Assembly: GCA_964446835.1 (NCBI GenBank)
Contig: CAYUQT010000013.1
Span: 1-64,000 of the forward strand
Length of the DNA stretch: 64,000 nt
Direction of reading: 5' to 3'
Source: CAYUQT01 sp964446835
GTDB taxonomy: Bacteria; Planctomycetota; Phycisphaerae; UBA1845; JAFGLZ01
Of this stretch, positions 17,835 to 24,661 are shown piece after piece; the first letter of the stretch is position 1; every line of letters begins with the position of its first letter. The position numbers were made by a program, and so were the translations under genes. The notes under the pieces were generated by a model that did not search any database, was not told where the DNA came from, and worked only from the letters and a program-made list of their open reading frames with translations.

Positions 17835-18335
17835 ATGAACAAGGCAGGCAAGATCGGCATCGTCATTGCATTGGTCGTGGTTGTCGGCGTGGTGGTGGTG
17901 CTGAAGCAGGGCCACAAGCCGGATCCGCTCAAGGTGCCACCTGGGGGTGAGGCCGGGGCTTCGCTGAAGACTACCACGGCACCCGATACTCAGCCGAGTA
18001 CGGCGGGATTGCCGCGACTGGTCGATCTGGGGGCCGGCAAGTGCATCCCCTGCAAGCTGATGGCACCGATTCTGGAGGAATTGAAGAAGGACTACGCCGG
18101 GCGGATGGAGGTGGTCTTTATCGACGTCTGGGAGAACAAGGGGGCTGGCGAGAAGTACAAGATCAACCTGATCCCGACGCAGATCTTCTTCGACCCGGCC
18201 GGGAAGGAACTTTTCCGGCACGAGGGGTTCTTCTCTAAAGAGGACATCCTCAAGAAGTGGAAGGAATTCGGCTTCACCTTCAGCACGGCGCCGGTCGGAT
18301 CCTCCGTATCGACCCGAAGCTCGGGGACACGATGA
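17835..18335 (+). CDS. Membrane-anchored thioredoxin-like protein
   Basis: Predicted 166-residue protein. An N-terminal transmembrane helix (about residues 6-24) and a linker are followed by a thioredoxin fold with active site C-I-P-C (Cys70, Cys73) and the I-P-T-Q cis-proline loop. The domain would face the outside of the inner membrane and could take electrons from CcdA encoded three genes later. Start uncertainty: ATG 17835 has AGGAAGG 10 nt upstream, but the frame is open from 17694. A start at 17694, 17703 or 17742 would add up to 47 residues containing another hydrophobic helix and a C-Q-C-C cluster. Confidence 0.75.
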   Translation: MNKAGKIGIVIALVVVVGVVVVLKQGHKPDPLKVPPGGEAGASLKTTTAPDTQPSTAGLPRLVDLGAGKCIPCKLMAPILEELKKDYAGRMEVVFIDVWENKGAGEKYKINLIPTQIFFDPAGKELFRHEGFFSKEDILKKWKEFGFTFSTAPVGSSVSTRSSGTR

Positions 18336-18417
18336 AGCAGTCGTCGCAGCGAATTACCAAGGCGTGCAAGATCGGCCGGTGTGCGCCGAAATGACCTACC
18401 GGCCGGAAAGGACCCAC

Positions 18418-19368
18418 ATGAGACAGTTGAAGATCCTCCTATCGGCGTTCTCGGTTACGGCCTTCTGGGCTGCGTCTCTCCAAGGCGCGGAGACTACTGC
18501 GCCCGGGGCGACGCCCGTGAAGCCGGGCGTGGTGAAGGACGCCTATCCCGGCCTGGCGTCGGGTGCCCTGATGTGCGCCAAGCTGGCGGACCTTCCTGGG
18601 GGGACGCTCGTGAAGTCTGAGGGGTTGAGCCTCGCCGAGAAGGACGTGAGCGAGAAGATCGCCGGAGCGCCCAAGGAGATGCAGGAACAGCTCAAGAAGA
18701 ACGCCTTCTTCCTGTTGGAGAACATTGCCGCCGAGAAGCTGCTGCTCGTCGCGGCCAGGGCCCAGGCCTCCAAGGCGGGCAAGGATGTCTCGAGCGCGGG
18801 CGACCGGGAGGTCATCCAGGGCTATCTGAAGGGGTTCGCAGATGACATCAAGGCGACGGAGAAGGAAGTGGCGGAGTTCTACGAGAGCAACAAGGACATG
18901 TGCGGCGGTGCCAGTCTGGACCAGATCAAGCCGCAACTCGAACAATACGTCCGCCAGCAGAAACAGCAGGAGGCGATCAACAAGCACGTAGAGACCCTGG
19001 GGGAAAGGATACCCGTCCAGGTCTCCGCTGCCTGGGTCAGGCAACAGGCGGCACTGGCCAGGGACAACCCGGTGGACAAGGCCCGCCAGAGCGGAAAGCC
19101 GACGATGGTCGATTTCGGGGCCGACGGTTGCCGGCCCTGCGAGATGATGGCGCCGATTCTCAAGGACCTTGAGAAGAAATACGCGGGCAAGGCCAACGTT
19201 CTGTTCGTCCAAGTCCGGCAGGAGCAGATCCTGGGAGCCCGATACGGGATTCGATCGATCCCGGTCCAGGTCTTCTTCGACAAGGACGGCCAAGAGGTCT
19301 TCCGGCACACCGGCTTCTACCCTCAAGAGGAGATCGAGAAGAGGTTGACGAGCCTGGGGGTCAAGTGA
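18418..19368 (+). CDS. Exported thioredoxin with N-terminal SurA-like region
   Basis: Predicted 316-residue exported protein. A signal peptide (1-22) is followed by a helical region (about 65-215) with charged, SurA-N-like character, including an A-S-L-D-Q-I-K-P-Q-L-E segment typical of SurA/PpiC proteins. The C-terminal domain is a thioredoxin with C-R-P-C (Cys238, Cys241) and the S-I-P-V-Q loop. It could therefore combine chaperone and disulfide functions in the periplasm. Its stop overlaps the first codons of the ccdA reading frame region, which indicates translational coupling and a shared electron pathway. It is similar to the thioredoxin domain encoded at 17835-18335. Confidence 0.8.
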   Translation: MRQLKILLSAFSVTAFWAASLQGAETTAPGATPVKPGVVKDAYPGLASGALMCAKLADLPGGTLVKSEGLSLAEKDVSEKIAGAPKEMQEQLKKNAFFLLENIAAEKLLLVAARAQASKAGKDVSSAGDREVIQGYLKGFADDIKATEKEVAEFYESNKDMCGGASLDQIKPQLEQYVRQQKQQEAINKHVETLGERIPVQVSAAWVRQQAALARDNPVDKARQSGKPTMVDFGADGCRPCEMMAPILKDLEKKYAGKANVLFVQVRQEQILGARYGIRSIPVQVFFDKDGQEVFRHTGFYPQEEIEKRLTSLGVK

Positions 19369-19370
19369 CG

Positions 19371-20069
19371 ATGGAGCAGATCTTCACCACGCTGACCCAT
19401 GCGGTCGAGGGAACGGCGACCATCGCCGTGGCGGCTTCCTTTGTGTGGGGCATCCTCAGCATCCTGCTCAGTCCGTGCCACCTGGCCAGTATTCCGCTGA
19501 TCGTCGGATTCATCGATCAGCAGGGACGGATGTCCACGCGTCGCGCGTTCGTGATCTCGATGCTGTTCGCCGTCGGCATCCTGATCACCATCGGGGCCAT
19601 CGGGGCGATGACGGCCGCCGCCGGCCGGATGATGGGCGACATCGGACGTTACGGGAACTACGTTGTCGCGACCATCTTCTTCGTGGTGGGATTGGTTCTG
19701 CTCGACGTAATTCCGATGCCGTGGTCGGGCCCCGGTCAGGTGGGCATGAAGCGCAAGGGCCTGCTGGCCGCGTTTGTACTGGGACTGGTCTTCGGGATTG
19801 CCCTGGGGCCGTGCACGTTTGCCTTTATGGCCCCGATGCTGGGCGTAACGTTCAAGCTGGCGGCGACGAGCATGCTGTACGGCATTGTGCTGCTGGGTGC
19901 CTATGGTGCAGGGCACTGCTCCGTGATCGTCTTTGCCGGCACCTTTACCGAGGTGGTTCAGCGGTATCTGAACTGGAACGAGCAATCGAAAGGTGCGGCG
20001 ATTCTGAAGAAGGCCTGCGGTGTACTGGTTCTGGCGGGCGGGGTGTATCTGATCTACGCGGCCCCTTAG
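19371..20069 (+). CDS. ccdA: CcdA-type thiol-electron transporter
   Basis: Predicted 232-residue polytopic membrane protein of the CcdA/DsbD transmembrane family, which moves electrons from cytoplasmic thioredoxin to extracytoplasmic thiol proteins. The two redox cysteines are present in their usual settings: S-P-C-H (Cys36) in the first helix and G-P-C-T (Cys148) in the fourth. Six helices are apparent. It directly follows two extracytoplasmic thioredoxins (2 bp after the second), so these are its likely partners. The ATG at 19371 is preferred over the GTG at 19365 that overlaps the upstream stop. Confidence 0.88.
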   Translation: MEQIFTTLTHAVEGTATIAVAASFVWGILSILLSPCHLASIPLIVGFIDQQGRMSTRRAFVISMLFAVGILITIGAIGAMTAAAGRMMGDIGRYGNYVVATIFFVVGLVLLDVIPMPWSGPGQVGMKRKGLLAAFVLGLVFGIALGPCTFAFMAPMLGVTFKLAATSMLYGIVLLGAYGAGHCSVIVFAGTFTEVVQRYLNWNEQSKGAAILKKACGVLVLAGGVYLIYAAP

Positions 20070-20074
20070 GGGCC
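20060..20074. terminator. GC hairpin at the ccdA stop codon
   Basis: GGCCCC (20060-20065) and GGGGCC (20069-20074) enclose a 3-nt loop and overlap the TAG stop; TGGTTT follows. It is a weak intrinsic-terminator candidate, and may only reduce read-through into the flavoprotein gene. Confidence 0.35.
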
Positions 20075-20127
20075 TGGTTTCCGAGCAATGAGAGTTTGAC
20101 GTCTTGGGTAGTATGAGGAGTAACGTC

Positions 20128-20802
20128 ATGTCAGCGAATCTTTCCAGGCGAACGTTTCTGGGTGTGGCGGGCAGCGCGGTGGTAGCCGGTGCCGCCGAGG
20201 CAGGGGCTGAGGGTCCTATCAAGATCCTTGGCATCTCATGCAGCCCTCGAAAGGGCAAGACGACGGCGGCGGCGCTGCGAATGTGCCTGGACGCCGCCAA
20301 GGAAGCCTATCCCGACGTGGAGGTCGAGTTGATCGAACTGGCCGGCATGAACATCGGCGTGTTCGACCCGGCGAATCCCGAGAGTCAGGGCGGCTTCAAG
20401 AAGCTCATCCCGATCCTGTCTGATCCCAAGGTGGGCGGCATCATCATCGGCACGCCGGTCTATTTCAGCGCCATGTCGTCGCTGTGCAAGGCTTTTCTCG
20501 ATCATTGCATGGTCTTCCGAAAGAACAACTTCGCGCTACGCAATAAGGTGGCGGGAGTGGTAGCGGTGGGTGGCGCCCGCAACGGAGGGCAGGAGCTGGC
20601 CATCGCATCGGTACAGGCGGTTCTGTTCTGTCAGGAGATGGTCGTCGTGGGCGACGGCAGGCCTACGGCCCACACGGGTGCCGTGCTGGTGAACAACGGA
20701 CAGGACGACATCAGCGGCGACGAGTCTGGAACGTCTACCGCCAAGAACCTGGGCCGCCGCGTGGCCGAGGTAGCGATTCGAACGTGTGGCAAAGGGCGGT
20801 AA
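20128..20802 (+). CDS. TAT-exported flavodoxin-fold FMN reductase
   Basis: Predicted 224-residue NAD(P)H-dependent FMN reductase/flavodoxin-like protein. The N-terminus carries a twin-arginine signal, S-R-R-T-F-L-G (6-12), and a small-residue hydrophobic stretch ending near residue 26. The FMN phosphate loop is S-P-R-K-G-K-T-T (39-46), and the G-T-P-V-Y-F segment and following K-A-F-L-D-H are typical of the family. It is not ArsH by motif. A folded, cofactor-loaded flavoprotein exported by TAT fits the extracytoplasmic redox theme of the neighbouring CcdA and thioredoxins; the substrate is unknown. The start at 20128 has GAGGAG 7 nt upstream. Confidence 0.8.
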   Translation: MSANLSRRTFLGVAGSAVVAGAAEAGAEGPIKILGISCSPRKGKTTAAALRMCLDAAKEAYPDVEVELIELAGMNIGVFDPANPESQGGFKKLIPILSDPKVGGIIIGTPVYFSAMSSLCKAFLDHCMVFRKNNFALRNKVAGVVAVGGARNGGQELAIASVQAVLFCQEMVVVGDGRPTAHTGAVLVNNGQDDISGDESGTSTAKNLGRRVAEVAIRTCGKGR

Positions 20803-20809
20803 GACCTGC

Positions 20810-21745
20810 ATGAATGTCGAACCAATTGGGATCATCCATTCTCCGTTCACGACAGCGGAGGGAATGCCGATTCAGCCGGCCCTGGCGGGGGGCACGGAGG
20901 GCTGGGTCGAGGTTCTTCCGCAGTTCGAGGCGGGACTTGCCGACCTTGAAGGCTTCGACCGCATCTGGCTTCTCTATACGTTTCATCGTGCGGTACCGCC
21001 TCGGCTGAGGGTGGTGCCGTTTCTGGATACCACCGAGCGCGGCATCTTTGCGACGCGAGCGCCGTGCCGACCGAATGGCATCGGGATGTCGTCGGTTCGC
21101 CTGCTGGGCGTCGAGGGGAACATCCTGCGAATCGCCGAGGTGGACATGCTGGATGGAACGCCACTGCTCGACATCAAGCCGTATGCGCCCCGATTCGACT
21201 GCTTCGAGGTTCGGCGGTGCGGGTGGCTGGATCAGGCGAAGCGGGGGCCGACGACGACGGATGCTCGATTCACGGATCGTGACCCTGTGGCAGCCGAGGA
21301 TCGGAAGTTGAGGATTCTCTTCCTGTGCACCGGCAATTCCTGCCGCAGTCAGATGGCCGAGGGATGGGCGCGGCACCTGAAGGGCGATGTCGCCGAGGCG
21401 TACTCAGCCGGTGTGCAGCCGCAATCGCTGAACCCGCTGGCCGTTCGGGTCATGGCGGAGGCGGGTGTGGACCTGTCGAGTCATCGGGCCAAACACGTGG
21501 ACGAACTGAAGGGGATTTCCTTCGACTATGTGGTGACGGTATGCGGGCAAGCCCACGAGCATTGTCCGGTCTTTCCGGGTACGACGCGTGTGGTGCATGT
21601 GGGATTTGACGATCCGCCACGCCTTGCGGCGGATGCGAAGACGGAAGAGGAAGCCCTGGCGCACTACCGTCGGGTGCGTGATGATATCCGCGTCTTCGTG
21701 GAGCGGCTGTCCGAGGTATTGAGGGATTCGAGCGTCCGTCATTGA
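20810..21745 (+). CDS. TrmO-like methyltransferase fused to ArsC arsenate reductase
   Basis: Predicted 311-residue two-domain protein. Residues 1-145 form a TsaA/TrmO-like domain: I-G-I-I-H-S-P-F at the start, A-T-R-A-P-C-R-P-N-G-I-G-M in the SAM-binding region, and D-G-T-P-L-L-D-I-K-P-Y. TrmO methylates t6A37 in tRNA with SAM. Residues ~167-311 are a low-molecular-weight-phosphatase-type arsenate reductase: C-T-G-N-S-C-R (Cys173-Arg179), with two further cysteines at Cys245 and Cys252 (C-x6-C-P) matching the thioredoxin-coupled ArsC triad. Both domains look intact. The gene follows the flavoprotein by 7 bp. The ATG at 20810 is chosen because the TrmO domain starts there. Confidence 0.85.
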   Translation: MNVEPIGIIHSPFTTAEGMPIQPALAGGTEGWVEVLPQFEAGLADLEGFDRIWLLYTFHRAVPPRLRVVPFLDTTERGIFATRAPCRPNGIGMSSVRLLGVEGNILRIAEVDMLDGTPLLDIKPYAPRFDCFEVRRCGWLDQAKRGPTTTDARFTDRDPVAAEDRKLRILFLCTGNSCRSQMAEGWARHLKGDVAEAYSAGVQPQSLNPLAVRVMAEAGVDLSSHRAKHVDELKGISFDYVVTVCGQAHEHCPVFPGTTRVVHVGFDDPPRLAADAKTEEEALAHYRRVRDDIRVFVERLSEVLRDSSVRH

Positions 21746-21919
21746 GGATGTTGGGTTTCGTTCGGAGCAGTAACTCATGCACAAAGAGGGTGTTCGAAAC
21801 GGCTTTCGTTCCTCGATCGGTATCTGACGCTGTGAATCTTCCTGGCGATGGCCGTCGGCGTGGGCGGCGGCGCTGCGGCGCGATAGCCGGGGTGCGTCGG
21901 CGATGGGAGGCTTGGTGTG

Positions 21920-22690
21920 ATGAGCGATCAACGCGATGTCCGCGAGATGGTGAAAGAGGCGTACGGTTCCGTGGCGCGGCAGCAGTCCTGCGGCTGCGGT
22001 TGCGGCGGGAAGGCTCCCTGCGATGCGGAGAGCGATCAGGCTGTTCCCGAGGCGGATCTCGGCTTGTCGTGCGGGAACCCGGTAGCGTTTTCGCACATCA
22101 AGCCCGGCGACGTGGTGGTGGATCTGGGCAGCGGCGCGGGGCGGGATGTCTTCCTGGCCGCCGAGAAGACCGGACCGACCGGCCGGGTGATCGGCGTAGA
22201 TATGACACCGGACATGCTCGCTCTGGCCCGCCGGAATGCCGAGAGTCTCCGGCAGCGCACCGGCCTGACGAACGTGGAGTTTCGCGAGGGCCAGATTGAG
22301 AGCCTTCCGATCGAGTCGGGTACGGTGGACCTGATCATCTCGAACTGCGTGATCAACCTCTCGCCGGACAAGCCACAGGTGTTTCGCGAGGTGTTCCGGG
22401 TGCTCAAGGCGGGTGGCCGGATGGTCGTCAGCGACATTGTGCTGAATCGGGAGCTGCCCGAGGCGGTGCGGCGGAGCGACCAGCTCTATGCGGCCTGTAT
22501 CGCCGGGGCCCTGTTGCGGCAGGACTACTTCAAGGCGATCGAGGGGGCCGGCTTTGGGACGATCGAGGTGTTGAGCGACAAGCTCTACTCGGCCTCGCAG
22601 TGCGGTGACGATCCCATCACGTGCCAGTGTGGGGACAACCTGGAGGGAATAGCGTCCAGCGTCACGGTTCTGGCGGTCAAGCGAGATTGA
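21920..22690 (+). CDS. arsM: Arsenite methyltransferase ArsM
   Basis: Predicted 256-residue SAM-dependent As(III) methyltransferase. The SAM motif is V-V-D-L-G-S-G-A-G (67-75). Conserved ArsM cysteines appear as L-S-C-G-N-P (Cys51) and A-C-I-A-G-A (Cys193), with additional cysteines at 228, 235 and 237 near the third site. An N-terminal cysteine cluster, C-G-C-G-C (24-28) plus Cys34, is like that of many bacterial ArsM proteins. The product would be mono- or dimethylated arsenic, a possible substrate of the ArsP-type permease encoded at 14500. It is separated from the TrmO-ArsC gene by 174 bp. ATG 21920 has GGGAGG upstream. Confidence 0.92.
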   Translation: MSDQRDVREMVKEAYGSVARQQSCGCGCGGKAPCDAESDQAVPEADLGLSCGNPVAFSHIKPGDVVVDLGSGAGRDVFLAAEKTGPTGRVIGVDMTPDMLALARRNAESLRQRTGLTNVEFREGQIESLPIESGTVDLIISNCVINLSPDKPQVFREVFRVLKAGGRMVVSDIVLNRELPEAVRRSDQLYAACIAGALLRQDYFKAIEGAGFGTIEVLSDKLYSASQCGDDPITCQCGDNLEGIASSVTVLAVKRD

Positions 22691-22700
22691 AAATGCAACC

Positions 22701-24365
22701 CTACGCGCCTGCGGTCGGGAAGCTCTCGTCGGAACCCGGGACGGTATAGAGGAAGACGTGCTTGTACTGTTCGGCGCGGCCCGATCTGGCCAGGGTGGCC
22801 TGGCGGTCGAGCATGGTCAGGTAGCCGTCGGGCACGAAGTTGACCGACAGGGGAGCCAACCGGTCGCTCTTGCGTTTGCTGTCGTATTCGATGTTGGCCG
22901 AACGCAGTTCCGAGTCGACCGCCGTGGCGAGTGCCCCGGCGTGCCGTCCGGCAGACCGCTCGACGTGAAGGACATAGTAGGGCGGCTGGGACCAGCGCGG
23001 GGCCATGACGAAGTTGTTGATCCGCCATTGCCCGCTTGAATTCACGGCATCGACCGCGCCGACGACCTGCCGTTCCGTCAGTTTTTCGCCGGCCAGGCTG
23101 CTGATGTGGCTTCCACGGCAGAGGAACTCGATGATGGGTGCTCGTCCATACCACCCCACGACGCGAACGCGGTCGCCCATGTCATATCGGTACAATCCCG
23201 ACGAGGTTGTAATGACCAGGAAATACTCGCGTCCTTCCTGAACCTCGAACGATCTCAGCAGCGTCGGTGATTTGCTTTCGTATTCCTCGGCGGGAATGAA
23301 TTCGAAGAACTGGCTCGTAACCTCCAGCACACCGGCAGCCGTGTTGTCGGCGATGGGGATACACATCCGTCCCTCGCTCGACAGCAGCCCGGGATCGCGG
23401 ACGGGCACGTCTCCGAAATACTCCGGGTAATCCTGAAGGTAGAGTCCCATCGTGCCGCCCGTCCAGTTGGCCAGATAATCCATCCGCCAATAGTCTTTGG
23501 GCAGCAACCTTCCGTGTCGGTTGACCAGTTTCTCGAGTTGATCCGCCCGCTCGGGATTGGGCTCGAACCGCGGCGCCAGTTCCCGGCGAATGGGTTCGGG
23601 CACGTCGATGTCCCGCCGCAATCCCCCGTCATGGATGTCTCGGATCAGGGCCTCTCGCTGCTCGTCGCCGGTTCTCGCCAGACGCAGAACCGTGGCCGGA
23701 CTGGCGGTGACGATCCACGAGACGTCGCGAGGCAGACTCAGACGCATGATGGTGTAGTAGCGGGCCTCGTGATCTTTGATATAGGCGACGCAGAGCGGGG
23801 TGCAGTAGAACCGCCGTATGATCTTCTTCTGCATCGCCGCCAGGAGCCCCGTGATCGCGCCGGCCGGAATACCCCCCTCGGTGATCTCGTCGTCCATCGG
23901 GCTGGACACCTGAACGATCGATCGCAGCAGCGCCGGCTGATGATCGATCATCGCCTTGACGCCCCAGATGTTCCACCCTCGGCGGTACTCGTTGTAGAAC
24001 GGTTCAGTGACGGGGATATGTTTGGGCACGGCCGTCGTGCCGCTGGTCAGGGCGAACATCAGGACCTTCTCACGCGGACCGAACAGGGCCTTCAGATCGC
24101 CCTTCTTCACGCGGTCGATGTATGGCCGGAAATCCTCGTAGTCCTGCAAGGGAACCTGACGAACGAAGTCCTTATAGGAGCGTATCTTGGAGAAACCGTG
24201 CTTGCGACCATAGTCGCTTTCGGCGTTTCGACGAATCTTTTCGAGCAGGACCTTCTCTTGAACCTGATCTGCGTTCTCGGTGGCTCGGGTGAACCAGCGG
24301 AAGAGGTGCTTGGCGTGGAGAAGGCCCACGCTTGCCATCAAATGGTTCGTGATGTACTCAAGCAT
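22701..24365 (-). CDS. GH3-family acyl-adenylating amidosynthetase-like protein
   Basis: Predicted 554-residue cytoplasmic enzyme of the GH3 auxin-responsive family, part of the ANL superfamily. Plant GH3 proteins adenylate carboxylic acids and join them to amino acids; bacterial members are mostly uncharacterised. The nucleotide-binding loop T-S-G-T-T lies at 107-111 and the conserved Y-R-Y-D-M-G-D-R-V-R-V segment in the C-terminal half. Length is normal for the family. It is convergent with arsM, with only 10 bp between the stops, so there is no room for a conventional terminator. The natural acid and amine substrates cannot be inferred. Confidence 0.85.
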   Translation of the reverse strand: MLEYITNHLMASVGLLHAKHLFRWFTRATENADQVQEKVLLEKIRRNAESDYGRKHGFSKIRSYKDFVRQVPLQDYEDFRPYIDRVKKGDLKALFGPREKVLMFALTSGTTAVPKHIPVTEPFYNEYRRGWNIWGVKAMIDHQPALLRSIVQVSSPMDDEITEGGIPAGAITGLLAAMQKKIIRRFYCTPLCVAYIKDHEARYYTIMRLSLPRDVSWIVTASPATVLRLARTGDEQREALIRDIHDGGLRRDIDVPEPIRRELAPRFEPNPERADQLEKLVNRHGRLLPKDYWRMDYLANWTGGTMGLYLQDYPEYFGDVPVRDPGLLSSEGRMCIPIADNTAAGVLEVTSQFFEFIPAEEYESKSPTLLRSFEVQEGREYFLVITTSSGLYRYDMGDRVRVVGWYGRAPIIEFLCRGSHISSLAGEKLTERQVVGAVDAVNSSGQWRINNFVMAPRWSQPPYYVLHVERSAGRHAGALATAVDSELRSANIEYDSKRKSDRLAPLSVNFVPDGYLTMLDRQATLARSGRAEQYKHVFLYTVPGSDESFPTAGA

Positions 24366-24661
24366 GATTATCGATGCCGCAGAGATTCAACCACTGGATT
24401 GATCACCACGCCAGATGCAATACTATACCTCGACAGCCGATCAGTTGCACGAGTTTTTTCGCCCAAGAACAGCGGACGGGCCGCAGCGGGTGAGGAATAC
24501 CGTAAGGGCTGGATTCCCTGGTCTGCGAAAGGCTTTGGGGGGCAAACTTCGCTACCCTGGGTCGTGTCTGCCGGCAGGCGCCAGGGATCACATCCGTTAC
24601 GATAGGGCGAACAGTCTTGCCGTAGCGTCCGGCGTCACCATCTCTTGACCGGAGAATGCTC
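24366..24661. other. Divergent intergenic region
   Basis: This 296-bp spacer separates the GH3-family gene (minus) from the serine hydrolase-glycosidase gene (plus). A possible plus-strand promoter is TTGATC (24399-24404) with TACTAT (24421-24426), spacer 16 bp; it is weak and about 235 bp from the gene. Nothing else is recognised. Confidence 0.4.
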
